DNA of 64,000 nucleotides from positions 30,590,253-30,654,252 of the forward strand of contig CM040087.1 of assembly GCA_022496805.1 (NCBI GenBank), read 5' to 3'. The notes below the pieces were generated by a model. It had not been told where the DNA came from. It did no database searches and saw nothing but the letters and a program-made list of their open reading frames with translations. The DNA comes from Pohlia nutans. Taxonomy: Eukaryota; Streptophyta; Bryopsida; Bryales; Mniaceae. The position numbers and the translations under genes are program-made. Positions 34,821 through 46,670 of the stretch are shown one piece after another (the stretch's first letter is position 1; every line of letters begins with the position of its first letter).

Positions 34821-35930
34821 CCCCTAAATGGCGGAGCGTTTAGAAAGTGGTCGACTAATAGATTCAAACCCTTCTCACGTTCTCATCAATGCTTGCATGA
34901 AAGTCATTCAATTTTTTGGACATTCTTCACCAAGTCATTGTCTTATTTAACGGTTGGATTTAGTCATACTTGATTACATATTTTTCTAAAATTATAAATG
35001 TAGAAGTATGTCAAGTTGTTGACCAAGCCAAAATTGCATTGAGTGTAGTTCTAAAGTGGCCTTGCAAAAATGAGGTCATAGATTTAACCCTTCAGCGCGC
35101 CGGCGTCCAGAATCTGGACGCCGGATGAATTTCAGCAGCTCGATTTCTGTAGGTACCGGATGTTTTTCATCCATTTTTTTTTTTTCATTCTTGAGCTAGT
35201 TGAATACCATTTGTACTGTATGGATCTTCCAAATAAGATAATGTGAATTGTTGAAAAATTACAAAAGTGATTAATGTCAAGTTTCAATCTTAGTTCAAAA
35301 AGAAAGACCTTAAATATGATTTTCCATAGTAAGTAGAATCAAATAATGGAAACCATACCATCTCGTAGTGCATGTCATTCTAATTTCATTACAATATTTT
35401 TAAATTTTTTTGTGTTAAATTTTGAATTTTGAATTGAATTTCAAGAGAAAACCTTGCAAAATTACTTTTAAAATATTAATAATAAATATGATGAATCCAA
35501 CCGTACAGATGTTATCTACACATTGACATCTACAACTTTGTTTTGTACATCAACTCCATTTTCGTTTTTCATCAACCATTTTATAACAAATCTTTGAAAA
35601 CAATGTTGAATCGGGACGTTAAAGGGTTAAGAAACACAATTTTTTTAAGGAATCACTATGTTTAAGAGTATCTCATTTCAAATTCATTCTGACAAATTTT
35701 ACTGAAAAAAAAAAAATATTTATTTGAAATTTGTATATTTAACTTTCAATTTTTATAATTAAATATTGGTGATAGTATTAGTGAATTGAATTGTACGGAT
35801 GGAATCTAAAATTCAAAATCTAGAACTTTCATTTGTATATCAATTCCAAAATATTCCTCTAAATAGTACTTTATGATGATTTTTCTCAAATTGTCAATTC
35901 CAAGGACACCTTGGTACGTTTAGGAGTTAA
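34817..35930 (+). mobile_element. TTAA element, family F, interrupted by family B
   Basis: Starts TTAACCCCTAAATGGCGGAG and ends CTTGGTACGTTTAGGAGTTAA read in parts. Without the nested element it is 571 bp, against 587 bp for 17052-18182. The interruption is at the same TTAA as in that copy. Confidence 0.88.
35084..35630 (+). mobile_element. TTAA element, family B (547 bp), nested in family F
   Basis: Starts TTAACCCTTCAGCGCGCCGG and ends CGGGACGTTAAAGGGTTAA. Flanks GAGGTCATAGAT and GAAACACAAT. Near the left end a perfect 11-base hairpin, CCGGCGTCCAG (35100-35110) and CTGGACGCCGG (35114-35124), is present; the right end lacks it. Confidence 0.93.
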
Positions 35931-37248
35931 TATGGGCGTCATGAACATGGACGGACGGGATTGCCAGTTTAAAGCATTCTCAATGCAGCCCTCCAAAGTG
36001 CATAGCCCTTCCATGTACACCTCGGTAGAACAATTTATTAGATATAATTAGAAACTTTCCACTAAGCAATTGATCACGTAGCCCACTGATGGAAGTGAGA
36101 GGGAGTGAAATGCAAACTCTGCTTTCAGCGCTCATGGAGCATGGGTGGAAGTTGAGACTTCATTTTTGTCATGTAGCTGTATTCACCGGCCCGATGTTCA
36201 CATGGAAGCCCGCCTTTACAAGCATTTTGAAGCCTCCCAAGGCAATTGAAACTGCCATGAAAATTAATTAATGCAATATTTAAATATTTAATTTAAAAAA
36301 TAATTTGAGTGAGTTTCGGCCACGTCAGATTGAATTTTATTATTGTTTCCATTATTTTATTTATGTATTATTTGTTATCATTAATATTATTACTATCAAT
36401 TTATTTATTTATTAATTATTAATTATTTATTATTATATTATATTATATTTATCTTTTGTATGGCAATTTGGCTAAACTCCCAGCCCTTGGGAGGCCTGCA
36501 ATTTCTTTTAATGATTTAGGTAGATTTTTTTACTTAATTGCACACGTGATGGAACTTTATCCTACATTCTAAATAAGCGACAGTTGTCATTAGTTTATTA
36601 TATATATTGTACACAAATAGAAGATGTGATTGGTTTAGTTGAAACTAAAGCACGAATGAAACTATACTTTGAAGTATCAATATAGAGATGTAGACTAAGG
36701 ATGCCCTTAGAGCATCTCCACTCGTATGTACAAGAGAATTTCATCTTCGTCACTAGTAGGAGTTATTTATTAGTCTAGAGGGTAAGTCACTTCATTACCC
36801 CAATATGCACCTCACTACACAAATTGTCTTCTAACCAATCACTTGTCTCCGAGTGTGCAAAATAAAAAAGAATCTTCATCGTTTACTTTCCAATGTACTA
36901 ATTGTAAAAGAAAAAATAATATTATTTTGGGAATATATAACCAGGACAAAAAATTGGTTGTTTGTCGAGACAAAGAGAATAGTTTGGCAATTCAAGTATT
37001 AGAGAATTCTCAATCAAAGCGAGTCACGTGGCCTTGACACCAATATAAATAGGGCCAAGTCACTACCCTTCTAGTCTGGCGACTTCTTTAGCCGTCACTT
37101 TGATCCAATCCAACCCCGTCTCAAACGATTGTATTCTTCTTCTTGCAGCCCTATGTTTTGGAGAGTGTTTTGTTGTGTGGATTGGGGCGCAAACAATAGG
37201 TTGCACATGCAAACTGACATTGCATGCAATGTATATTGAGGATGCCCT
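35931..37248. mobile_element. Possible Tourist-like MITE pair sharing a TTA at 36707-36709
   Basis: TTA-AAGCATTCTCAATGCAG near 35969 and GGATGCCC-TTA (36699-36709) could bound one element. TTA-GAGCATCTCC from 36707 could start a second one, ending near GGATGCCC-TAA at 37241-37251. The ends resemble the GAGCAT ends of 11509-11819 and 41470-41772. The interior has no recognised gene; pairing of ends is tentative. Confidence 0.3.
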
Positions 37249-38133
37249 AAATTGTTTGCTTTTCATTTCAAAAATGTCATTCGAGTCTATTTTGAAGGAC
37301 GGGTGGCGATGCTTTTACAACATCTCTACTATGACTTTGCATAGCTCTTTGACTCTAGAAAAATGAATGCACATGGAAGGAGACACTGAATACACTATTT
37401 GCCGAATTGCTCAGAATTAGAAACGGAGAATTCGGGGCCAACATTCAATTTTTTCCCAAGTAAATATAGGAGCTATTGTAGGAAATTAGTATCAGTTTGC
37501 TCTAAGGATACCTATTTTCAAATCTTCATAAAATGAAGATATTTCATTTAAATCTTTACGACTACAGATAACGTCCAAGAATGAACACTAGTTGGAGGCT
37601 CTCGAAAACAAATGTGATCCACATGGGTCACAAGCACATTCTTGCACACAATCCCTCCCAATGTCCATTATCTAATACAACAACCCAATTTAGGGCCCTC
37701 AAAAACTACCGAATCTAATGTATTGTTTCTTCTCAATTGCATATCATTCTAGCATAATCTATGTGTAGTGACTTGTGAGTGTCTCATTTTCTGTTTTCAA
37801 AGTCTAATTGAGCGATGTTGGTGGGGAACTAGAGTTAACCAAAAAGAGCGTCTCAAAGTGGAAACTCACCTCATACTCACCTTCAACTCATTTTCAGTTC
37901 TAAAGACAACAAAACTAGTGGATGGTGAGTTGAAGAATAATCTAAAGCAAGACCCTGCGCCACCGTGGGGCGTGGAACTTGTGACCTCCCCAATGCCAAA
38001 GGAGAGTTCCCATCCGCTCCCCCGTACCAAGTGCGCCAACAATGGGGACTATTCATGAACAATGGTTGTCATAAATTTTATTTATAGAGAAAAGACTCCC
38101 CTCCAACTCCTCTTCAACTCCCCTTCTGTTTTT
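37249..38133. other. Intergenic, no gene seen
   Basis: The ORF-like stretch at 37768-38058 (C-terminal part GC-rich, CCTGCGCCACCGTGGGGCG) has no recognised domain. Confidence 0.4.
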
Positions 38134-38277
38134 GGTTAACTCAACTACTGTGGAACCATAACAAGGTCGCCTCCTTGTGAACAAACATATAATGTTTTTT
38201 GAAATGGTTAACTCAACTACTGTGGAACCATAACAAGGTCGCCTCCTTGTGAACAAACATATAATGTTTTTTGAAAA
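38134..38277. repeat. Tandem duplication, 2 x 72 bp
   Basis: Two essentially identical units GGTTAACTCAACTACTGTGG...AACAAACATATAATG in direct tandem. Within each unit ACAAGG..CCTTGT forms a small inverted repeat (ACAAGGTCGCCTCCTTGT). Confidence 0.9.
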
Positions 38278-39090
38278 ATAAGGTTCACTCCTCAAAAAAT
38301 GAATTTCTTCAAAAGATTGAGCAGATGGTTTGGGAAGCCATCGTGGACCATGGGCGGTTAGCGTGGTTTAGAGTCCAGAACTTGTGCAACTTATACCCGA
38401 AGAAGATTGGTTACTATCACTCCCAGTTTGATAGGCAGTGGTTATTTCACAAGTTCCTGTAAGATAGAGTTGAGGGTACAGTGCATTGGCAACAGATTAG
38501 GCCTAGGACTGGGGATTTTGACTAAGTTTTAGGTTTTGAAAATCACAAAAAAAAAGAACGATCATTTGATTCAAAAAATAAATAAAAAATGAATTTCTTG
38601 ATTTTTTGTTTTTGAGAAGAAGAATGATTAAAAAAAAGGGCCCAAAATAGCTCAGAAATAGTAGAATATAACTTAAAATTATTGGATGACGTTCAAAGTG
38701 CAATTCAGAGTGATTGCTGGAGAGGCTCTTAGGGTTTGTGCATGCATGGCAGGAGTGGGACAAAAGCCCTCTCATTTTGTGTGGGTAAAATCCGGCCTGC
38801 CCCGGCTGTTGGGAAATGAGGACAAACAAAAGTAATGGCTTCAGACAACCTGGGGTTTAAATTAGTCATTGAGAAGGTCGAATAAGACAAGAAGGAAGGT
38901 CACAGAAGAGAAAGGGGAAGTCGTTCAGGACAGAACGAAGGCCATATAAGACAAGGGCAGCTCCTGCCATGTGCGACAATTAATACACCAAAAAGCTGAC
39001 TGAAATGTTGGAATGAAACCGGAGTTTTATGTTTAACTTAGCAAAAAGACGGAATGAGTCTGCTGCCTCACTGTCTGCATTCAGAATGAT
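38278..39090. other. Intergenic with a short coding-like fragment at 38271-38462
   Basis: The fragment reads ...WEAIVDHGRLAWFRVQNLCN... to a stop. Its composition looks coding, but I do not recognise the family; it may be a retroelement or gene fragment. The rest shows nothing. Confidence 0.25.
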
Positions 39091-40376
39091 ACATTTCCAG
39101 TGGATGGGTTCTAAAAAAATGAACCGGTTTTTGAACGGGTTAAATTCACTTTGGACGGGTTCTAAAAATAATCTTTTTTTAATGTAAAATTTCCCAAAAA
39201 AATAAATGGTGCAAATATCAATTACATTATGTCATATATGACATGTGAATGTAAGCATAATGGAGTCAAACCACTAATACCTAATCAAAATACCAATCTT
39301 CAAGAGCTCGATTCACCTGCACACAATGATTCATCAACTACAATATTTAGAACCTTTGTAACACAATGTCAAAGATTATAATTGAAGGTACACTTAGAAA
39401 TTACATATTTTATATAAGCATGTTCAAAATTAAAAAAAGAAGAAAAGAACTTACCCTTCGAACAAGTGGATGAATTCTCTTATCCTTCATGTTTCTCCAA
39501 ACAAGCATCACTGCATTCCAATTGATGTTTTCAACTGGAATATTTGCACATGAAATGCGCATCAAAGCATCTAAAGTCTCCAACTTCAAGCTAGTACGTA
39601 AATGACTTTTGATGAGGTTTTGTTTAGAAAAACCCCTCTCACATATTGCAATGCTCACAGGAATCACCATAACTCTCCTCCACAAGTTACTCAAACTAGG
39701 CCAATTGATAGACCACTTTGGAGTGGTACCTGCAAACTCCCAAGTTTCAAATAAAGACTTGTTTGGGATCATTTCCCTCATGGTTTCCACCATCTCCAAG
39801 CACTCACCTCGACACCGATCTTGTTCTTCTTCAAAACTCTGGAAATTCACAAAAAACAACCTCTCCAACCACTCTTCAGTAATACGAGTTCTCTCATCAT
39901 CATTTGCAGGGTAGAGATTGGGACTAAAGAGCTTGCATGCATTGAAGATGCCTAAGTTTGGAAACCTGATATTTAGTGCATCCACCACCCTCTGCACATA
40001 CTCTGCCCCAATGAGTTTGCATTCCTCAATTGTACCAGCTCGTTGTGTAACACTCCCTAAATGCATTGGATAGGTTTTTTTGGCCTCACTGCCGGATCGG
40101 ATCTTCACGCCGGGCCAGGTCGGGCCAGGCGAATCGGCCAGCCTTTGTAGCCGTTTTTTTTTTGTTTATTTATTTATTTATATTTTTTTCTAAACATTAC
40201 GGGACGGGTATTTCCAATTTGCAACCGGTTTTGGGACGGGTTGTTTTTTTTCAACCTTTCCATGGACGGGTTGATTTTAAAATCACCGGTTTTGGGACGG
40301 GTTGCAATTTTTTTTGCCTTTCAATTCAAGGTTTTTGGACGTGGACGGGCTAGAACTTTGTGAAAAATCAGCCCTG
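39091..40376 (-). mobile_element. hAT-like element remnant
   Basis: Holds the transposase C-terminal fragment below. The subterminal regions repeat GGACGGGTT/AACCGGTTTT motifs on both sides (39095-39165 and 40200-40350), like hAT subterminal repeats. The right end reads CAGCCCTG (40369-40376), equal to a CAGGGCTG terminus in the other sense; the left end was not identified. Confidence 0.5.
39410..40105 (-). pseudogene. hAT transposase C-terminal fragment (hATC dimerisation domain)
   Basis: About 230 codons open but lacking the N-terminal zinc finger and most of the RNase H-like core. The signature VIPVSIAICERGFSKQNLIK and SHLRTSLKLETLDALMRIS is typical of the hAT dimerisation region of plant ZNF862/KIAA1586-type proteins (usually VIPVSTAxCERGFSxMNxIK). 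A WRR precedes it. No upstream coding continues past the poly-T tract at about 40150, so this is a 5'-truncated or internally deleted transposase. Probably inactive. Confidence 0.85.
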
Positions 40377-41466
40377 GATGTGCCTCATCACAATTCTCCA
40401 CACGCCACAATCCCCATGGCCATAATAACATACACAACATAAATATAGTGTATCATCTTCCTCTCTTTTGCCCCGCCTAACTTACTCCAAATATCACCCA
40501 TTTCTCTTTTCTGGAAATTTTAATTCTATATTTGGGGTCTGCGACTCAAATTTGGTGTAGGTAAATCCACCATGTTCAAAAATAGGAGAAATTGCCATAT
40601 TTGTTTAATTGTGAATTTCCACCATATTAGGAGTCTTTGAAATCTACAACTGGCATAGATAATGTGAGGAATTCTATACCAATTGTAGATTTCAAAGAAT
40701 CCCAACATTGTGAAAATTCTCAACTAATCGAATATGGCGATATAAGCTTTTTTTGTTTTGGATTTTACGAGCTTCACATCGAAAAAGTTGGGCCAGACTA
40801 TTTTGGTGCCATTTGACACCAAAGGCCGCAGTTGGTATGGAGGTTGGCACCAAATTATCTTAATTGCATTTCAATGCACCAACATAGCACCATGTTCACA
40901 TGCCTTGAAGTTCCTGATGTTGGGGGTTGGTTTCCGGATTTCTTGCGGCTTGACCAAATGATAAAAAAATCATGATCATTTTTCATTGTAATATCTTGTA
41001 CTAAACTACAAGAAGAGTGTGGGAAAAATTTCAAACCATTTGACTGCAGAGATTGGAAAATATTGATGTTTTCCCAATTCTCCTTTAGTTTGGGTTGTTG
41101 CCCCTCGGTGGTTTTGCTTTGGTGGCTTTGTATTTTTTTCCTTTTTGCAATCGATTCTTTCAATTCTTCTAAAAAAAGAAAAGAAAAAAGATTGTCTGAA
41201 ATGAAGGAATTATTTATTTATATATCGTGCAAGTGCCAATAGACTTATAGGTTTAGCGTGGTTTTTTGTGCCCTCTTTTTTTTTTAATACAAAAACATTA
41301 ATTTAAATGGTGCTACATAATAAGAGTCTTTACTAAAAACCTTTTAAAAAAAGAAAAGAAATCTAAAATTCACAAAGAAAATAATGCTACAAGTTGTTTA
41401 AGTCTTGTGGGTTACAATAAAAAAAAGACGGGTTAAAGAGACCCAATGGTGGGTGGGATTATAGGG
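40377..41466. other. Intergenic with dispersed repeat at 40783-40919
   Basis: The repeat matches 25515-25685 directly (ACTATTTTGGTG, GACACCAAAGGCCGCA, ATCTTAATTGCATTTCAATG). 40570-40720 holds an inverted pair (ATTGTAGATTTCAAAGA... and TTTGAAATCTACAA...) near 40634-40700. No gene. Confidence 0.5.
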
Positions 41467-41469
41467 TAA

Positions 41470-41772
41470 GAGCAACTCCACCGCAGCCCTCCCAAGGCCC
41501 CTTGCACTCCATAAGTAAATGAAAAGTGCCAAGGGCCCTTCTAAAATGCCTCTTGACTCTGAATCCTAGCGTGTTAAGAAATGGCCCTTCAAATCACTAT
41601 TTAGTTGACTAAATCCCCACATTCTACTTGTGATTGGTTCATTGAATATTTAATGTGTACTTTTGATGTGTGAGGGGCCTCCAAGGGTGGGGGAGTGTAA
41701 GTGCAAGGGCTCTTCAAATGTAAATGAATAATTTGAGCAAGTCATCTCTAGCGTGTAGGAGAGGGGATGCTC
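41470..41772. mobile_element. Tourist-like MITE (TAA target duplication)
   Basis: Starts GAGCAACTCC after TAA (41467-41469) and ends GGATGCTC before TAA (41773-41775). Collinear with 11509-11819 (CCTCTTGACTCTG, CTAGCGTGTTA, TCTACTTGTGATTGG). Non-coding. Confidence 0.78.
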
Positions 41773-42337
<565 letters not shown>

Positions 42338-42742
42338 TAAAATTAATTATTTTTTTTCAAATTTAATATCATAAATTATAGTTAAGGTAGATAAAAGTTA
42401 TGTTTTTAAGTAGAAAAAAAAATGAAAGTGAAGAAATTAAAAGAGATGCAGATAGATAGAAACACCAACCCTATTACAAGGCCGGCGTGAATAAAAGAGA
42501 TGCATGATTGGAGCGTCTTTACAACGCCCTTTATATTTTGGACATTCAAATTTCAAATTTATCAATGGTATAAAATCTTCAAATGAAGTCTATTCTCCAA
42601 TCCAACGGTCAAAAGATGTACCATAACTTAACTTAAACATCTAATGAAAACACCAGCTTCAATAAAGTTAAAACACTTGATTTTTTGAGTGTTTGACCAA
42701 AAATCAAGCATAATATGGTTGATTGGGTACTTCGGGGGTTAA
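42338..42742 (-). mobile_element. Family D TTAA element, partial, with a retroposon insertion
   Basis: Right end GGGTACTTCGGGGGTTAA; read inverted it follows 21231-21778 (CCCAATCAACCATATTATGC, then CAAGTGTTT, AAACTTAAC). Similarity fades near 42340 and the other terminus is not seen. It is interrupted by the short retroposon copy at 42451-42491. Confidence 0.7.
42451..42491 (-). mobile_element. SINE-like retroposon, 5'-truncated copy with 13-base target duplication
   Basis: TAAAAGAGATGCA occurs at 42438-42450 and again at 42492-42504, bracketing GATAGATAGAAACACC...GCCGGCGTGAA. It is the same family as 45325-45473 but shortened at the end opposite the GATAGATA side, so the 3' end is the (TATC)n-like tail and the element lies on the minus strand. 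Confidence 0.85.
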
Positions 42743-42937
42743 CTCCCACTTTATTGAACTTCAAAATCTACCTGTTCAATTCAATTGTGCACCTCGGGAC
42801 TCTTGAAACCTGCGATATGTTCTTCACTGGTCGAACATAAATCTCAAGAAGGGCGATCTAGTACTGTACAAATATACATTATACGACATAGAAGCATGAT
42901 TCACTAAACAAAACACTAATATGTCGACCATGAAGCT

Positions 42938-43215
42938 CGGGGGGTGCACTCTACATTATGTTTGAGAATCACTTGCATTCATGACCCCCTTTAAAAACCC
43001 CCATGTATACGAGGGGTTATGTGTCTAAATTCCTTTGTACACATATCTATTCCGTCCTAAATATATGTTTAATGTAAGTATACGTCAATGTTTTCAGCTC
43101 CAAAATATGATTATTGTATGTATACGTAATACAACAATGGTCGAATTAGTAACCCTTCTGTGCATTCACATATAATTGTACGTATACTTTTATGTGTTTC
43201 GTATAGCGCACCCAG
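42938..43215. repeat. Direct repeat copy 1 (about 275 bp)
   Basis: GGGGGGTGCACTCTACATTATG...GAGAATCA...AACCCCC...GTAAGTATAC...TGTATACGTAATACA...AGGCC recurs at 43810-44080 in the same orientation. They could be LTRs of a very small retrotransposon (TRIM) or a segmental duplication. Copy 1 lies downstream of the terminal exon at 43314-43434. Confidence 0.7.
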
Positions 43216-43313
43216 GCCATGAAGAAAGAATTGCCTCAGCAAGCTCTGAAACAAATCATAACAGTGTCTAGTTACTACTGATTAGAAGTTTCTCAAAATT
43301 GGCTGTGGCCTGG

Positions 43314-43807
43314 TTAACAGTTTGAAGGTCCATAGGCAGAGATTGAGCTCAGCAGTCTTGGATTGATTCTCTTCCCGGACAGTTTCTGGAACCTTCTCAA
43401 CATGCTCGATTTCTTCAGGAGAGCATTCTGTTGCCTGTAAATGATGCCACCATAGCACTTCGTCACAATCGGTTCTACTCACTAGTAGCAAACCTGTCGT
43501 TTTTCATTCCCAACTTTGTGGAAACAGTGAATAGTGGTTGAATATTATGTTTATAGTTTTGTTTTCTTGTGACCAAAACTACTCACCAACATTGACATAA
43601 CCCATGTGCCTGGCGTAGTTTCATTCCTTTTTCAATTATAGTAAGTGAAAAACGATAGATTTCCTACTAGTGACTTCAACCGATCCAAAATCACTACATA
43701 AATGGCCAAAGCATCCCTGAAATGCATGCCACCAAAGAAGACAAATTACCTGATAAGATCATCACGTCTTTTTTGCAACCTGGAGATCTCTACATTGGGA
43801 TCAACCC
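43314..43807 (-). CDS. Last two exons of an unrecognised gene (partial or pseudogene)
   Basis: Exon 43807-43750 then exon 43434-43314, minus strand. The first has acceptor CCCCAG and donor AG-GTAATT; the second has acceptor TTTACAG and ends at TAA. Phases agree across the intron and read GVDPNVEISRLQKRRDDLIR followed by QQNALLKKSSMLRRFQKLSG and KRINPRLLSSISAYGPSNC-stop. The first part has a charged, coiled-coil-like pattern; the tail is basic. I do not recognise the family. Earlier exons are not established: coding-like pieces near 44860-44934 and 45240-45300 might belong but their phases do not connect directly. Direct repeat copies lie on both sides of this exon pair. Confidence 0.45.
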
Positions 43808-44080
43808 CTGGGGGGTGCACTCTACATTATGTTCGAGAATCATGTGCGTTCATGACCCGTTCTAAAAACCCCCTTGTATATGAGAGGTTATATGTCTAAA
43901 TACCTATATATAATCCATTTTAAATATATTTTTAATGTAAGTATACCTGAATATTTTCAATTCTAAATGTGTTTATTATCTGTATACGTAATACAGCAGT
44001 GTTCAAATTAATACCCATTCTGTGCACTCACGTATACACTCACGCACTCTTGTACATGTTTAGTACAACGCAGGCCAAAG
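43808..44080. repeat. Direct repeat copy 2 (about 270 bp)
   Basis: Same sequence as 42938-43215 with moderate divergence. Its start overlaps the polypyrimidine tract and acceptor of the exon at 43807-43750. Confidence 0.7.
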
Positions 44081-45311
44081 TGCTCAACCGCAGTCCAAAG
44101 TAGCACTGTCATGCTCTCATCCACAACAGCCACAGCGCGTCCGAGAGGTGCGTTTTCCATTTCTTAGTAAACCTGTACAGTCAAACCCAAACTTGACACT
44201 CCAGAAAAATGATGCACCTACTGCCAATATCCTGCTACTCACATGCAACTGTGAATATGAAACTGTTATCGTGACTACACAAGCATTTTCGTTTGACTTT
44301 TATACATTCTCTAGGCCTGCACCCACAAAATTTAGTGAAATTAAGGGAAGAACGTAGGGTACATTCACAGTATAACGAGCCAAGGAAACTGTAACCAATG
44401 ATTAATCTAAAATTTAAGGGATTAATAAGCAATAATCTTATCATTTGAATTGATAGTGCAATATAAATTAGTAACTACATATATTACATGTCATTCTACA
44501 ATATACCAAAGTTTGACGATGTTTGAGAAATTATTGTTACTTCAAAACGACTAAAATACGGTTGTAACCAGTCGTTAATAACGACTAAAATGTGCTAAAA
44601 TGTTCATAATGTGTCGCATAATGTTCTTAATTTTTTTTAATACCTACATAAATTAAAGATCTAATTTCTAAGCACTCATAAAGAGTCGTTAGATTTGGAC
44701 GGGGTTGGCTCATTATATTGTGAATGCACCCCGTACACTTCATATAATACGAGAGCTGATCAACTTAAGATTGAAAGCATTGAAAAGTACAGTTAATTTT
44801 TTCACATATTCTACGGCAATATTTATTTTTACATACCTTCCCAGAAGAAGAGTCGCAATTTCACTTGCTCCCTTTAGCAACGACCTCGGCAGCCTTCTCA
44901 GTATGACACAAGATCACATAAAGCTCGATCAGGCCTGCCACAGTATTTATCAAAATTCAATTAGTAAAACAAAACAAGATCAATTGAACCATCTCCTTGC
45001 GCTTTATGCTTGCCTGGGCTGAGATATTCTTTGCACGTTTGGAATGTAAATAGAATTTAGACCAAAGCAAATGATGCCAAATTTCTATGTAAAAAATTCT
45101 AATTCCAAGATGCGACTTGAAATGTAATAGATTAATACACAGAATCACCAAATACATGACTTTGTAATATGTAATATGTAATATCTTTGATATCAAGATA
45201 ACTAGACCTGCCAAAGTGCTTGACCTTAACTTAGATTGCAGTTCATATGCCATTTGCAACTGCGTTGATCAATTCCATCTCTGACTCTGCCTCTTCATTG
45301 GCCCAGTCCTA
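44081..45311. other. Region with possible decayed exons, minus strand
   Basis: Near 44846-44934 the minus strand shows an acceptor (GTGGCAG) and a strong donor (GGGAAG-GTATGT), but no frame stays open across the whole interval. Near 45240-45305 it reads DWANEEAESEMELINAVANG then a stop. These may be exons of the gene ending at 43314, now broken. Evidence is composition and splice-like sites only. Confidence 0.25.
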
Positions 45312-45324
45312 AACAACAATACTA

Positions 45325-45473
45325 GATAGACAGAAACTCCAACCCTCAGTTAAGGGCCGGCATGAATAGAGTGTCCGTTCGTAATGTCAATGACCCGGTG
45401 TCCACTGGACAAAGGGCTATTGTAACAAAACTACTCTTCCATTCCGAGAATGGACACTATAGTAACAGTAACT
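45325..45473 (-). mobile_element. SINE-like retroposon (149 bp) with 13-base target duplication
   Basis: AACAACAATACTA at 45312-45324 and 45474-45486 flank it exactly. Minus-strand reading starts GTTACTGTTACTATAGTGTC and ends TTTCTGTCTATC, a short (TATC)-like tail. Similar copies: 42451-42491, 46447-46590, 60441-60575, 63181-63240. No clear tRNA A/B boxes were seen. Confidence 0.85.
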
Positions 45474-45486
45474 AACAACAATACTA

Positions 45487-46284
45487 CAATGATAATATTT
45501 TGAATATGAATTAAGTGATCCGATCTAAATTTCTAAGAAATGACAACTCAGAGCAGAGATGATGTGTAAACATTTCTATACATCTGTGTAAAGTGTATGA
45601 CCCTCTTGAGATTCAAATGTATTATTAAAAGCATTTCCTCTGTGGTCGGTGGTCTAAGACCTTAGTTGAACACATGCAAAATTTTACCAGTGTGATCACA
45701 AATTAGGGGGTGTCACACCTCTTGCGAGAAGTTTGATTCTCTAAAGATTGAGAACATGGGGGAGAGAATTGTGTAGAAAATCCTAGTCATTCATCACGAA
45801 AAAGTTGTCATTCCTATTGAGGTCGTGTGAAGAATGAGAATGACGACAACTTCTCAATCTTCATTCTTCACCTCCGGTGGAGAAGAACGAAACTTCTCAA
45901 TCTTCACATAATGGAACTTCTCAATCTTCCACAATTCAAGGAGAAAGTGTCACGTACGCATTCTCTGAAAGATTGAGAATGGGAAGAAAAAGGTAAAATA
46001 ATAACCACTAATTATCATAGCAAAATCAACGTATTGAAATTTAAGGTAAAATAATCCTCTCCATCCCTTGTTGGTTCGGAAGCAAGATTAATAAAAGTGC
46101 CATTGACAATTCCAAGTACGTTAGGAAAACCTTATCTTTCCTCAAGTTTAGTTTTCACGGTTTGCTTTTCAACACTCCGAAGTTGATACAAAACAACATT
46201 TTCAAGAGAGAGAAGAGCAACAATAACACGGTTGACATTAACACTTTATGAAATGCTGAACAAATATCCAATGTCGTCGTTTGA
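45487..46284. other. Intergenic, repeated TTCTCAATCTTC motif
   Basis: Around 45740-45985 the motif GATTGAGAA/TTCTCAATCTTC recurs at least six times in both senses, giving local hairpins. No gene. Confidence 0.4.
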
Positions 46285-46350
46285 GCTGCCATTTCCATAG
46301 GGCCCAAAGTTGTACAGTGCAAATTCAAACTGAAACGGCGACTTATTCTG
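46285..46350 (-). other. Possible isolated exon
   Basis: Minus strand: acceptor ATTTTTCAG then an open stretch reading NKSPFQFEFALYNFGPYGNG and SSNDDIGYLF before a stop. The composition is strongly protein-like, but no donor or neighbour exon was found and I do not recognise it. Confidence 0.2.
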
Positions 46351-46446
46351 AAAAATCTCATGTCGATTGGATCAAAGGCTTTAGAACTCATCCTAAATTG
46401 CTTCTGAAATTTGTGCGGGTGTGTGCCTGAAATACATCACAAGATA

Positions 46447-46590
46447 AATAGATAGATAAAAACTCCGGTCCCTTTATAGGGCCGGCGTGAATATAGTGTC
46501 TGTTCATTTGGTTAATGAGCCAATGCCCACCAGACAAAGGACCACTAAGACCAAACTACTCACCCCTTTCGGGAATAGACACTTTTAGAA
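46447..46590 (-). mobile_element. SINE-like retroposon, same family as 45325-45473
   Basis: Plus-strand order AGATAGATAAAAACTCCGGT, GGGCCGGCGTGAATA, GTGTCTGTTC, AGACAAAGGACC, GGGAATAGACAC matches 45325-45473 throughout. No clear target duplication. Confidence 0.75.
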
Positions 46591-46670
46591 CTTCCTAACA
46601 ACTGACACATAACTGAGTAAAATAAAAATTTTGGGTGTTTAAATAGTTGTTTTTTGGGTTGATGATCGTC

